Assembly (NCBI RefSeq): GCF_001270265.1
Contig: NZ_LGAP01000047.1
Span: 1 to 40,023, forward strand
Origin: Ensifer adhaerens
GTDB taxonomy: Bacteria; Pseudomonadota; Alphaproteobacteria; Rhizobiales; Rhizobiaceae
Direction: 5' to 3'
DNA length: 40,023 nt
Below, one piece after another: positions 16,126 through 24,102 of this stretch (its first letter is position 1; every line of letters starts with the position of its first letter). A program made the position numbers and the translations under genes. The notes beneath the pieces were generated by a model. It had not been told where the DNA came from. It did not search any database and saw only the letters and a list, made by a program, of their open reading frames with translations.

Positions 16126-16359
16126 TCAGACAATCAATTGCACGATGTGGGAGAAGGGCGTCATCGCCCACCTGCCGTTATCATCCTTGGACGTTCTGTA
16201 AATGATGAAGTCCCGGCCGATGGTGAACTTCCCATGCATGGTGATCTCGTTACCGGTGGAAAGCACGGCTCGAAGCTCGTTTGCTTGGCGTTTCTCAATT
16301 TGGTCACTGATCAAATCGGCTAGGACCTGATCCAAGATATCCGGCTTTGAATCAGTCAA
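16126..16359 (-). CDS. Hypothetical 77-residue protein with probable TTG start
   Basis: The frame encodes LTDSKPDILDQVLADLISDQIEKRQ, then ELRAVLSTGNEITMHGKFTIGRDFIIYRTSKDD and NGRWAMTPFSHIVQLIV. The helix-then-beta layout is protein-like. A TTG at 16359 has GGGGGGA 4 bp upstream and is preferred over the ATG at 16416, which adds 19 unlikely residues and has no ribosome site. I cannot name a domain. Confidence 0.5.
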   Translation of the reverse strand: MTDSKPDILDQVLADLISDQIEKRQANELRAVLSTGNEITMHGKFTIGRDFIIYRTSKDDNGRWAMTPFSHIVQLIV

Positions 16360-16455
16360 TGGATCCCCCCTCTCTTTTTGAGACACGTTGCGGCTGCAAC
16401 GACCTCGGCACGGCAAACGCGACCGCCCGACTTTTGCTGCAGCTAATGATTGTGC

Positions 16456-16491
16456 TTAGCCAAGCGGCAAGGCAACGGGTTTTAAGACCGT
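16456..16491 (+). other. tRNA-Gln-like D-arm and anticodon-arm sequence (pseudo-tRNA?)
   Basis: TTAGCCAAGCGGCAAGGC is nearly the D-arm of bacterial tRNA-Gln. It is followed by ACGGG, loop TTTTAAG and ACCGT, an anticodon arm with one G-A mismatch at the stem end. In the tRNA-Gln register the anticodon would be TTA in place of TTG. I cannot find a proper T-arm (no GTTCGA) or paired acceptor ends, so this looks like a relic or a chance match. Confidence 0.3.
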
Positions 16492-16759
16492 GCTCGCGAT
16501 TGTGCCTGAGTCGAAGCGAACGGCAAGACTGCAAGGACAGACCGGAAGGTGTGAGCGGTTAATGGGCGTGGTGGCGATCCGCGCGAGGTGCAGCGCAAAT
16601 TCCCCTCGTCAACTGCTGGGTTGCGGCAAGAGACCTCGTTATCCCCCAACCAATGCTACCGCGCGGGATCACATGCATGGGCAGCGATTTTTCCAAACCG
16701 CCTCATTTCCACACATTGTTGGCTTCGACTTTGTGATCATACCGTTGTGTCGCCATGGT

Positions 16760-16918
16760 TCAGCGCAGTCCAACGTCGGTGTTCACGGCATGGCCTTGAT
16801 CGGCCGCATGCGGCATGGGGGGAGGACCATCGGCGTCGCCCTGAGGCGGTCGGAATGCCCAGACAAGGATAACCGATGCTGCGACCAACAGCAGCGAAAA
16901 GACCAGGCGGGAGGGCAT
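16760..16918 (-). CDS. 52-residue membrane miniprotein, WAFRP family (2)
   Basis: Reads MPSRLVFSLLLVAASVILVWAF and continues with RPPQGDADGPPPMPHAADQGH and a short end to TGA at 16760. It is a relative of the 15770-15904 protein: a basic start, one hydrophobic helix and the same ILVWAFRP boundary, then a different Pro/His-rich tail. GGAG lies before the ATG at 16918. Two copies so close together suggest a duplicated stress or envelope peptide. Confidence 0.72.
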   Translation of the reverse strand: MPSRLVFSLLLVAASVILVWAFRPPQGDADGPPPMPHAADQGHAVNTDVGLR

Positions 16919-16972
16919 TACGACTCTCCTTAAACGAACGCGACCAAACGGTCGGGAGCCCGCACGAGCGGG

Positions 16973-17146
16973 TCATGAATCTCGGGCAAGAAACCGCAGC
17001 AGCGCCTTTTGCAACGTCTCGGCAGCCGTTCGGTTCAAGGCCACTTCGATCGGGCCTTTGTCGCATTCCAAGCAGAGCGTGCCGATCAGCGGCGCCTTAT
17101 GGAGGATGATGATGTCGCTTTCGTAGAGCTTGTTCGGCTCGGACAT
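16973..17146 (-). CDS. Hypothetical 57-residue protein
   Basis: Starts MSEPNKLYESDIIILHKAPL at ATG 17146, with TTGGAGACC placed 5 bp upstream. The sequence IIILHKAPLIGTLCLECDKGPIEVALNRTAAETLQKALLRFL shows a beta-strand/CxxC-like turn (C-L-E-C) followed by a helix. The two cysteines could bind a metal, a guess. It is probably co-oriented with the miniprotein gene 54 bp downstream. Confidence 0.6.
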   Translation of the reverse strand: MSEPNKLYESDIIILHKAPLIGTLCLECDKGPIEVALNRTAAETLQKALLRFLARDS

Positions 17147-17192
17147 GGCGGTCTCCAATTCCAAACAAGCAGCTTACCACATTCGCAGCTGG

Positions 17193-17212
17193 TGCGGGGC
17201 TTTATCCCCGCG
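17193..17212. terminator. GC-rich hairpin, possible terminator
   Basis: TGCGGGG, a short CTTTA loop, then TCCCCGCG, located between the small minus-strand genes and the plus-strand operon. No T-run, so terminator function is uncertain. Confidence 0.3.
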
Positions 17213-17560
17213 AGATGGCGCCTGGTGATCACTCGGCGGTTCACGAGCCGCAATCTCCAGAGAAACATCGAACAAGCAGGACCAATAGGACAGTTCACAT
17301 CCGCCAACAGGCACAACCGCCTCAATTGAAACTCAATCAGCGCGCTATGGTAGAGCCAAGTTGATTTGGCCGAATGTGGCTTTCGCGGTATCAGAACTTC
17401 GAACCGCCCCAATCCCCTAAATTCTCGACAGACAGGCAGGCTCGGCTCCAGTGCTTGCGGCCAACGCGTCGTCTCGAAACAGATTTGTTTCGAGCCGTCT
17501 GTTCGTCCGAGCCAGTGCAACGCGCATCATTGATCCGTCGACACCCGGCGCGAAAACCGC

Positions 17561-17586
17561 GGAACGACCGTTCCAGCCGAATTGTT
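17561..17586 (+). promoter_or_regulatory. Near-consensus EcfG-type promoter
   Basis: GGAAC at 17561-17565, 17-bp spacer, TGTT at 17583-17586 (one base off CGTT). GGAACGACCGTTCC at the -35 region is itself a palindrome. It lies 33 bp before the gene at 17619. Confidence 0.45.
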
Positions 17587-17618
17587 CTTACAGACGCTTG
17601 AGGAGGGCCGAGGCCACT

Positions 17619-17927
17619 ATGGATACCCTATCTTTCACGAAACGCATCATCCGCGGCCCGCGCGACGCGCCGCCGATCCACCGCTTTCACGTTGGCCAAC
17701 TCGTCCGCTCCAAGGGGGCGCTGACGAGAGAGTCGATCACCGGTGAAACCTATCGCATTACCGCGACGCTGCCGATCCGCGACAATGCGCTCCAGTATCG
17801 TATACAGAGCAGCCGCGAATGCCATGAGCGGGTGACGGATGAGAGCAATCTCGAAATGATCGTCAGTACCGGCAAGGATGGGCCAGCACTGGCCGAACGA
17901 ACGTTCAGAAGAACACACATCTTATAA
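17619..17927 (+). CDS. Hypothetical 102-residue protein
   Basis: From ATG 17619 (GAGGAGG 12-18 bp upstream). Beta-rich core RFHVGQLVRSKGALTRESITGETYRITATLPIRDNALQYRIQSSRECHERV, like a small SH3-type barrel with a VGQLV start. Similar short proteins are common in Rhizobiaceae, but I know no function. First gene of a three-gene operon with a 40-residue membrane peptide and a DUF1488 protein. Confidence 0.7.
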   Translation: MDTLSFTKRIIRGPRDAPPIHRFHVGQLVRSKGALTRESITGETYRITATLPIRDNALQYRIQSSRECHERVTDESNLEMIVSTGKDGPALAERTFRRTHIL

Positions 17928-17974
17928 AGACCAACGCGCGACGCATCCAAACAGATCAGCCACAGGAGGCGATC

Positions 17975-18097
17975 ATGAAGTACCACATACCGGCTCAGAT
18001 CTATCTCTTCGACTATCGTGGCCTGTTTGCCTGGATTGCCCTCTCGGTCGCGGTCGGCGTCGTCATCACCACGATCCTCTTCGGCCGGATCCTGTGA
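17975..18097 (+). CDS. 40-residue membrane miniprotein
   Basis: Reads MKYHIPAQIYLFDYRGLFAW and then IALSVAVGVVITTILFGRIL to TGA 18097. One membrane helix forms the C-terminal half. ACAGGAGG lies 6 bp before the ATG. It is 47 bp after the 17619 gene and 80 bp before the DUF1488 gene, probably one transcript. Confidence 0.7.
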   Translation: MKYHIPAQIYLFDYRGLFAWIALSVAVGVVITTILFGRIL

Positions 18098-18177
18098 TGG
18101 CGCGGCACGAAGCCGAACGCCTATCCGCCCGGCCGACCGCTGGCCGCGTTGGCTTATCGCTAGAAAAGGAGCACCCC

Positions 18178-18441
18178 ATGCCACTGAGCTTCCCAAACCA
18201 AAGTCGAAGCTTCGACGATACGAGGAACGCCGTTCGCTTCCTTGGCCACGATGGCATGTTCGAAGTGCCCTTCTATGTCGAGGCCGAGGCGCTCGCCCGT
18301 GGCGCCCCCACCCGGACGACCGAAGCGGCCTGCCTCCTGGCATTCGACGCTGCACGCAACAAGATCTACGAAGTCGCGAAAGCAGCCTATGCCCAGGGGC
18401 GCCGGACGATCTATGTCCTGACTGCCGCGGACTTCCGCTAG
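18178..18441 (+). CDS. DUF1488 family protein
   Basis: 87 residues, the full DUF1488 length: LSFPNQSRSFDDTRNAVRFLGHDGMFEVPFYVEAEAL at the start and LLAFDAARNKIYEVAKAAYAQGRRTIYVLTAADF at the end, matching the family pattern of an aspartate-rich FD-A-R helix and a closing T-x-x-DF. AAAAGGAG precedes the ATG at 18178. The function of the family is unknown. It is the third gene of the operon starting at 17619, followed by a strong terminator. Confidence 0.85.
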   Translation: MPLSFPNQSRSFDDTRNAVRFLGHDGMFEVPFYVEAEALARGAPTRTTEAACLLAFDAARNKIYEVAKAAYAQGRRTIYVLTAADFR

Positions 18442-18540
18442 ATCGCAGACAAGGCTCGTTCGTGACTGCAAGGTCGAGGAGGAGTGATCAACGGTCCTGG
18501 CCCCTCCGGGAGTGGTTAGAGCAGCGGCGCCGTGTGTTGC

Positions 18541-18568
18541 AAAAGCCGCCAGTTTTGGCGGCTTTTTT
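18541..18568 (+). terminator. Rho-independent terminator (bidirectional)
   Basis: AAAAGCCGCC, loop AGTTTT, GGCGGCTTTTTTG. The T-run ends the DUF1488 operon; the A-run on the other side lets it serve the convergent DUF1254 gene as well. Confidence 0.85.
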
Positions 18569-18647
18569 GTTTTCTGGGCGTGACGTTCGAGGCTCTTTTA
18601 CCGTCACCACACAAGCCTTGCCTTGTTCCTCGTCAGAGGTCCTAAAG

Positions 18648-20279
18648 TCAGGGAACGAGTTCGACTTCACTGGGACGCCATTCCTTGGTGAAGAAGGATT
18701 CGAGAGGGCTATAGAGGCGAAGCAGCGTGAACCATCCTTTCTCGGGCACGGTCTGAATCCAATTGCCGCGCTTGACGTCTTTCGGTTGGGTGGGGCCGAA
18801 GTAGATGGTGGTAGAACCATCTGCAGCGGCTTCAGCAGCCGGTGACGGATAGGACTGACTACCAGCACGCGGATACTTTTGCGGCGTGTCGAGCATCGAT
18901 CGCGACTGGTTGTCGTAGACCGTGAACGACCAGAATGCTTCGGCGGGAATGTTCGGCGGCAACGTCACCTTGTAGGTCTTGCCGCCGTCAAAGGCTTTCT
19001 TGTCCGCATCGACAAAGCCCATGAGATACTGCGAGCCGACTTTCGGCAGCCGCATGATCATGCCGGGGGAATCGAGTGTGTAGCCGTAGTAAAACGCCGT
19101 CTTGGCGTTCAGGGTTCGTGCACCGGTCGGCGGTAACGGATTAAAAAGACCTTCCTTCGTTACCATAGGGGGTGGCGTCTCGAAATTAGCGCCCCCTTCC
19201 CAGAGCATGTTCGCCCAGCCTGAGCCGGGGTAATAAGCCCAGCCCGAAATGTTGCTTGCATCCCAGTTGAGCACTCGTCCGGATGCGTTTCCGACGGCGG
19301 CAGCATCGGTCAGTATTTTCTTCATTCGGTCGTCCGGCTTGAATTCCTTACCCTTCGCGATGCCGATCGCCGCCAGTTGCCCTGCAAGCTCCGGGTTGTA
19401 AGAATCCGCTGGTTCCTCTTGGACGTTGGCGTTGATCATCTCGAAGAACGAGTAGTCACTTGGCGGAATGGTATTGAATGCCTTCCCGCTCGCTTCAAAG
19501 AACTTGGTTTCTGGCACTTTCGGATTGGCTTCGAGCTTCACCTTGCCTTCAAGCGCCGTCGCGATGCTCGTGCCCACCCCTCCTGGCGTATAGGGATAGA
19601 TCTTCATGTGCCGCTTAATGTTCTCGACCGTTGGCTTGGGGTCGTTGTCAACGAGGTAACCGCGAGAGGCATAGATGACCCGGTTCGTCTTCGAGCGGGC
19701 CACATAAAAACCACCTTCCGGGACAGCTCCGTCGTAGTCGGGCGGAAGGATCAGGTATCTTCCGCCTTCGCCACGGTCGGGACCGGGGAAGCCGATATCC
19801 ACGATCCATTGAAACCACATATCATTGATGGTTCCGACCCCCATTGGGGGCTGCTCAACTACCATCGGTCCTTTTGTCAGGTCGACGATGCTGAAGTAGT
19901 AGACGGTGTCTGCATTTGCGGTGAGGAATAGCGAATTCGAATCCATCAGCTCGGGAAAGATGGTGACCGTGTTGTCTTCAGCGCCGATCCCGAGAAGGCC
20001 CTTATGGATCGCATAGGCGGACGCGCCGCCATAGCTGTTGAGGAATGCATCGAGGCCTCGCGTGAAGGCCAGCGTATCGTACACCTTCTTCACGGTTTCC
20101 GGGCTTGGAGCGCCGTCTCTGAACTCCAGCGTGCCGATGCTCGATACAACCTTGTCGGGAGTAATCAGAATTGCTGGAATGTCGCCTACAGTCTGGCTGA
20201 AAGCCACATTCCCTCCGCTGAGGATGGTTGCTGCGAAAAGCGCTGCCAGGAATGAACGCTTGTGCTTGATCGATGCCAT
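18648..20279 (-). CDS. DUF1254/DUF1214 periplasmic protein
   Basis: 543 residues from ATG 20279. Signal peptide (KRSFLAALFAATILSGGNVAFSQ), a DUF1254 domain (about 60-190, with NADTVYYFSIVDLTKGPMVVEQPP) and a DUF1214 domain at the C-terminus (about 415-525, with TLDSPGMIMRLP, FWSFTVYDNQSRSML and GNWIQTVPEKGWFTLLRLYSPLESFF). The size and order are standard for the family, which is widespread in environmental proteobacteria and has no settled biochemical role. A GTG three codons upstream (20288) is an alternative start. The gene stands alone, convergent with the DUF1488 operon. Confidence 0.88.
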   Translation of the reverse strand: MASIKHKRSFLAALFAATILSGGNVAFSQTVGDIPAILITPDKVVSSIGTLEFRDGAPSPETVKKVYDTLAFTRGLDAFLNSYGGASAYAIHKGLLGIGAEDNTVTIFPELMDSNSLFLTANADTVYYFSIVDLTKGPMVVEQPPMGVGTINDMWFQWIVDIGFPGPDRGEGGRYLILPPDYDGAVPEGGFYVARSKTNRVIYASRGYLVDNDPKPTVENIKRHMKIYPYTPGGVGTSIATALEGKVKLEANPKVPETKFFEASGKAFNTIPPSDYSFFEMINANVQEEPADSYNPELAGQLAAIGIAKGKEFKPDDRMKKILTDAAAVGNASGRVLNWDASNISGWAYYPGSGWANMLWEGGANFETPPPMVTKEGLFNPLPPTGARTLNAKTAFYYGYTLDSPGMIMRLPKVGSQYLMGFVDADKKAFDGGKTYKVTLPPNIPAEAFWSFTVYDNQSRSMLDTPQKYPRAGSQSYPSPAAEAAADGSTTIYFGPTQPKDVKRGNWIQTVPEKGWFTLLRLYSPLESFFTKEWRPSEVELVP

Positions 20280-20487
20280 GCCGTCCACCGTTTGCCAATG
20301 AAAGGGGTCAACCCATACGACACGCTTAGTTCGGGGTGATTGAGTGGGCTGTGCGCGTGCTTCTGCTCGCGCGATCGCGCACCGTCAGCGAAGTCTAGGT
20401 TCTTGCCGGGGCACTGAGTGTCATGGTCGCAAGAATTGCTCGTCGATAATGACTTAGAATTGCAAAAGCGCAAGCAAGTAGTTTCTA

Positions 20488-21060
20488 ATGGAAGTGAGGT
20501 ACGGTGATACGGATACTTGCGATCTTGCGCCCTCGCTCACTGCGCTGCAACTCGACGCCTTGCGCAAGGCAGGCTGCGAGAAGCTGTTCGAAGACAAGGC
20601 GTCGGGCGTGAAGACCGATCGGCCGGGGCTGGCCGAAGCCATCCGCTATGCTCGGGACGGCGACACGCTCACGGTCTGGAAGCTGGACCGTCTTGGCCGG
20701 TCGATGAAGCACCTCATCGAGATCATCACCGAACTGGAGGCCAAAGGTGTTGGTTTTCGGTCCATCACCGAAAACATCGACACCACAACGTCCGGCGGTC
20801 GCCTGGTCTTCCATCTGTTCGGGGCACTGGCCCAGTTCGAGCGAGACCTGATCCGGGAAAGAACGAAGGCAGGCCTGCAAGCCGCAGAGGAACGCGGACG
20901 ACGCGGCGGACGACAAGCGGTCGTGACACCGGAAAAGCTTGTGAAAGCCCGCCTGCATCTGGCGGCCGGACTGAATGTCCGGGAAGCCGCAGCTCGCGTG
21001 AAGATCGGCAAAACCGCGTTACATGAGGCGCTAAAAAAGAAAGGGAGCTCGGACAGATAA
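20488..21060 (+). pseudogene. Serine recombinase (Tn3/Pin resolvase type) lacking the catalytic serine
   Basis: A 190-residue open frame. From LQLDALRKAGCEKLFEDKASG onward it is a standard resolvase/invertase: KLDRLGRS with its two arginines, TSGGRLVFHLFGALAQFERDLIRERT, and a C-terminal Hin-type helix-turn-helix. The first strand, normally Y-A-R-V-S-T, reads Y-G-D-T-D-T at residues 5-10, so catalytic Ser becomes Asp and the nearby Arg is also lost; a six-residue insertion follows. An in-frame TAG (20479) just upstream rules out a longer start. As it stands it could bind DNA and form dimers but should not cut. Called a degenerate resolvase; a silent regulatory role is possible. Confidence 0.7.
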
Positions 21061-21094
21061 GCAGCAAGACGTCCAAACTGGAAGTCAATCACCA

Positions 21095-21937
21095 TTGACA
21101 GCTTCGATGGTGCGCCTCATTCATTATGAATGTTCACTCTTTATTCCGGTCCGCGCCTTGCTCCCATTTCCGACCAGGTCCTCACTCTCCAAAATGCGGT
21201 ATCTCGAATTCAAAGGGGAAGGCATTCCGCTATTGATGATTCATGGCCTCGGCTGTGCGTCATCCTTTGAATATCCGCATGTTGCTGCCGCTCCTGCCTT
21301 GCGCGGACGACACCTTATCCTTCTTGATTTACTCGGCTTCGGCTTTAGCGATCGTCCTGAAGACTTTGGATATGGCGTGCAGGACCATGCTTTACAGATC
21401 TATCAGTTCGTCGAGGAGCAGGGGCTAAGACGGATCGATATTTACGGGCACAGCATGGGCGGGTCTATTGCCATCGAGGCCGCCGATCTCCTCGGAGACA
21501 AGATCAACCACCTTATCGTTTCCGAAGCCAATCTTGACAGCGGTGGAGGAACATTCAGCCGAGCCATCGCCGCTTTACATGAATCCGACTATGTCAATGG
21601 CGGTCACCTTACGACCTTCAACGACGCACGAGAGGCCGGGAATGAAGAATGGGCGGCAACTATGCGGGCTTCGTCCGCTCTCGCTGTCTATCGCGGGGCA
21701 AGGTCGTTGGTGGAAGGCAGTTCTCCTGACTGGCGTTTCCGCTTTCTCCGCCATCCATCCCAGAAAACCTTTATTTTCGGGGAACACAGCTTACCAAATT
21801 CCGATGCCGAACTTTTGTCGTCTCAGGGTATTCGGGTGCTCATCGTGCCGGGCGCCGGGCACTCGATGGGTTTGGAAAACCCGCATGGACTTGCAACGGC
21901 AATAGCTGAAGCGTCGTCGGGGCTTGACCAAGCATAG
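21095..21937 (+). CDS. Alpha/beta hydrolase
   Basis: About 280 residues (starts at 21095, 21107 or 21194 possible; the conserved fold starts near MRYLEFKGEG). The oxyanion-hole region is MIHGLGC, the nucleophile elbow is GHSMGG, and the catalytic His is in GAGHSMGLENP near the end; a lid of 50 residues follows the elbow. Substrate unknown. It starts 35 bp after the resolvase frame, with which it may share an insertion history. GC content is a little lower than in the neighbours. Confidence 0.82.
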   Translation: MTASMVRLIHYECSLFIPVRALLPFPTRSSLSKMRYLEFKGEGIPLLMIHGLGCASSFEYPHVAAAPALRGRHLILLDLLGFGFSDRPEDFGYGVQDHALQIYQFVEEQGLRRIDIYGHSMGGSIAIEAADLLGDKINHLIVSEANLDSGGGTFSRAIAALHESDYVNGGHLTTFNDAREAGNEEWAATMRASSALAVYRGARSLVEGSSPDWRFRFLRHPSQKTFIFGEHSLPNSDAELLSSQGIRVLIVPGAGHSMGLENPHGLATAIAEASSGLDQA

Positions 21938-22021
21938 GTCTTTCACAGAACGGCGGAGACCGTTCTCCATACGTTCCCAAATGTCGCAAACAGGCATGAT
22001 GCACTTCGGCTAGGTTCTCCA

Positions 22022-22210
22022 CTGCGAAAACGAGAACGAATGATGCAGGGATTTCGATCGGCCGGCGACGTGCAACGCTTTGTATCGATCTTTTCGGCAG
22101 TCAGAAATCTCTTCGTCGCACCGCATCAAAAACGCTCAGCTCTCGCCACCCACATCCATCGAATCCGCGCCATGGCGCACTGGAAGGCCGTGACCGGCGC
22201 GCGTGCCTGA
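22022..22210 (+). pseudogene. IS6-type transposase C-terminal relic
   Basis: The frame reads LRKRERMMQGFRSAGDVQRF, VSIFSAVRNLFVAPHQKRSA and LATHIHRIRAMAHWKAVTGA to TGA 22210. This is the C-terminal end typical of rhizobial IS6-family DDE transposases (R-K-R-E-R-M, QGFRS, F-S-AVRN-F, ALATH). The upstream DDE core is missing, so only a remnant is left. Confidence 0.6.
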
Positions 22211-22672
22211 TTTCGCAGATCCACACCCTCTTCGATCAGTGATGAAACAACGTGATGTGGTGGATGGCGCCCTCCGACGGCATCGAGTGTGCCTCGCGGG
22301 CCAGTGGCCCCACCGCGGCCCCTATTATTGTCGCCGCACGCAGTGCCTGCCGCGCGGCATCGCGGGCCGGCGGGCGCCTGACGAAGCGCGAAAGCTCTTC
22401 CTGTCCGCCGCCGAGGAAGCGCATCTAACCGCCACTGAACTGGCGGCCGCGTCAAGCGGCCCCTGGCGGGAGCTGACTGTTCAGCGTTGCACGCTCGGCC
22501 ACCATTGTTGCAATCAGCTTGAAATGACGTGCCGAACGCGGCGAGCGCCATATTTGTATTACGATTGGGCGGGCGCATAAGTAGTATTAAATACCTTCTT
22601 CGAGGCCTTTGCTTGAAGAGAAGAGCGCTTTCTAATATAAGAAGTGGCGCAATAGGATCGTTAGCATGCATG
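22211..22672. other. Gene-poor stretch next to transposase relic
   Basis: Overlapping frames on both strands (a plus frame to 22580, minus frames to 22424 and 22671) have no ribosome binding site and no family I know. A minus-strand 62-codon frame (22424-22236) has an AATIIGAAVGPLAREAHSMP stretch that might be protein, but support is weak. Confidence 0.35.
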
Positions 22673-22700
22673 CGAGATCGTCGCTTACGGCACGATCTCG
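22673..22700. repeat. Perfect 9-bp inverted repeat
   Basis: CGAGATCGT and ACGATCTCG around a 10-base loop, about 150 bp upstream of the 22848 gene. Role unknown. Confidence 0.5.
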
Positions 22701-22768
22701 AAATGACTCAGAAATCTCCGCGAAAGCGCCGGATTTCTGTCGTCGAGGCTTCATCTAACGTCATTATA

Positions 22769-22786
22769 TTATGAGGTGCCTCATAA
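22769..22786. promoter_or_regulatory. Perfect 8+2+8 palindrome, candidate operator
   Basis: TTATGAGGTGCCTCATAA, about 60 bp before the 22848 start, overlapping an AT-rich tattata stretch that could be a -10 box. The size and symmetry fit a dimeric repressor site. Confidence 0.5.
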
Positions 22787-22847
22787 CAACTTCGGGGTGT
22801 CTAACTCCGGATCAAAAGGGAAAACAAAATAAAACGGGAGAGTCATC

Positions 22848-23054
22848 ATGAGAGAGAGCAATCTTCGCCGCATTGTTGAAGTCAGCATGAAGCGAAAGAG
22901 CGGCCGCAAGGACATCGGCATCATGACCGTAAGCCAGGCCCTTCAACTTCCCAAAGTCCCGAGCCTCGAATACAGCCATCCGGAATCCAACGCGCGCTCG
23001 GACGGCCGCTTTCTTACCCGCGACCAGCTTGAAGCCTATGCCCTCCGCACTTGA
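22848..23054 (+). CDS. Hypothetical 68-residue basic protein
   Basis: MRESNLRRIVEVSMKRKSGR start, then DIGIMTVSQALQLPKVPSLEY and RFLTRDQLEAYALRT. CGGGAG precedes the ATG by 8 bp. The first 25 residues are strongly basic. Domain not recognised. A 208-codon frame on the opposite strand (22812-23438) covers it, but lacks a start signal and has a low-complexity make-up, so the plus-strand gene is preferred. A palindromic candidate operator is upstream. Confidence 0.5.
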   Translation: MRESNLRRIVEVSMKRKSGRKDIGIMTVSQALQLPKVPSLEYSHPESNARSDGRFLTRDQLEAYALRT

Positions 23055-23141
23055 GCAGGCCCCTATCGCAAACCAATCATCATCGGCATAAGTTTGCCTA
23101 TTGCCGCAGCCCTTCCGGCTGCTAACTTCCATTTCAGATTC

Positions 23142-23186
23142 GCTACAGCACCATGCCTCCGTTCCGGAACGGGAGGCTACTGTAGC
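23142..23186. repeat. Large imperfect hairpin containing a GGAAC box
   Basis: GCTACAG ... GCCTCC-GTTCC pairs with GGAAC-GGGAGGC ... CTGTAGC. The right arm GGAAC, followed 15 bases on by CGTTT, resembles an EcfG promoter with short spacing. A smaller hairpin GCAGCC/GGCTGC lies at 23106-23122. Otherwise the 23055-23398 interval shows no gene. Confidence 0.45.
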
Positions 23187-23398
23187 GTTTCGATTTTCCG
23201 CATGATCTTCCGCCCAGGCACGGCCGTGCTCCTGCACGGGCCCTAAATCGGTCCAGGCAGATTCCTTCGGCAAAGCCGTCGCCGGCAGAGAAGGTAGTGG
23301 AGCACCGGAGGCCGGGTGCGTCGCCGACTGCCGCATCGACTGCTCGAACACGCCGTAGTTAACCTCGTTCGTGTTGCTGATCTCTTGCCGGTCCCAAC

Positions 23399-23710
23399 AT
23401 GAAAGGTTACAGCGCAACCTCCAGCAAAGACTATGCATTCATAACGAATGGTTTTAGCTGGCCGCTAACGCTCTGCTTCATTGGCGACGGCGGTGTGGCA
23501 AGCGGGACCGACGTCCGCCTTCTCAAGTTCGGCAACTCGACCTTGGCCGGCCACGGGGGAAATGAGTGGGGGAATGAAGTATTCGTGGTCTATCAGATCG
23601 ACCGGCAGCACAAAAAGGTGCTCTTCACCCTCAGCCGTATTGGTACGAAAACAATCTCGCCCAACGTCGTCGTAGCGTTCGTTGGGGATGCTGTTCGAGC
23701 GCTCCAATAA
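23399..23710 (+). CDS. Hypothetical protein, uncertain
   Basis: A 103-residue frame. The second half is protein-like with alternating strands (EVFVVYQIDRQHKKVLFTLSRIGTKTI, then SPNVVVAFVGDAVRALQ). There is no clear ribosome binding site at ATG 23399, so the true start may be elsewhere. A minus-strand frame over the same bases is less convincing. No known family. Confidence 0.35.
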   Translation: MKGYSATSSKDYAFITNGFSWPLTLCFIGDGGVASGTDVRLLKFGNSTLAGHGGNEWGNEVFVVYQIDRQHKKVLFTLSRIGTKTISPNVVVAFVGDAVRALQ

Positions 23711-23883
23711 CATCCTTCGCGACAATAACTTGCTCGGCGAGGGCAAATCTGGCTCGCTAGCGCTTTTGCCTTACTCTCGCGGGCCAAAGGGGATATACCG
23801 TCGTCCCATGATCGGCTTTTTCCACGGGCGCCGGGGAGTAGAGGATACCCACACTTTCGCCCCGGAATGGAGGAGTGCGCGTC

Positions 23884-24084
23884 ATGGCACCTTTCAGAGA
23901 TTTCGGTGCGATTGGTCCCGATGACATCGACATGCTTGAACGCCTCTTCAAGGAAGAGTTGGAGGCGCGTAAGCTGACGAGGGAAAGTTGGGAGGCCAGC
24001 GATATCGCCGAAAGATTGATTGAGCTTTATCTCGGGGGAATTCGCGATGCGGCAGCACTCCGCGCCATTCTCGGGCTGCGTTAG
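23884..24084 (+). CDS. Small helical protein, paralogue family member D
   Basis: 66 residues from ATG 23884 with GGAGGAG upstream. IGPDDIDMLERLFKEELEARKL, then ASDIAERLIELYLGGIRDAAALRAIL repeats the core layout of the 11217, 11599 and 12823 proteins: D-x-L helix, linker, A-x-RL-x3-y-x-G-x-x-D-x3-L. The C-terminal DRW motif is absent, so it is a shorter, distant member. Confidence 0.65.
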   Translation: MAPFRDFGAIGPDDIDMLERLFKEELEARKLTRESWEASDIAERLIELYLGGIRDAAALRAILGLR

Positions 24085-24102
24085 GCTCCCCACCCCGGTA
24101 GT

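Noticed and set aside
18510-18530. GTGGTTAGAGCAGCGG, like a tRNA D-arm
   Set aside because: No anticodon arm, T-arm or acceptor stem follows; the sequence runs directly into a terminator.
22812-23438. 208-codon minus-strand frame
   Set aside because: No start signal, mixed composition, and it covers a plus-strand gene with a good ribosome site and two hairpins; read as a chance frame.
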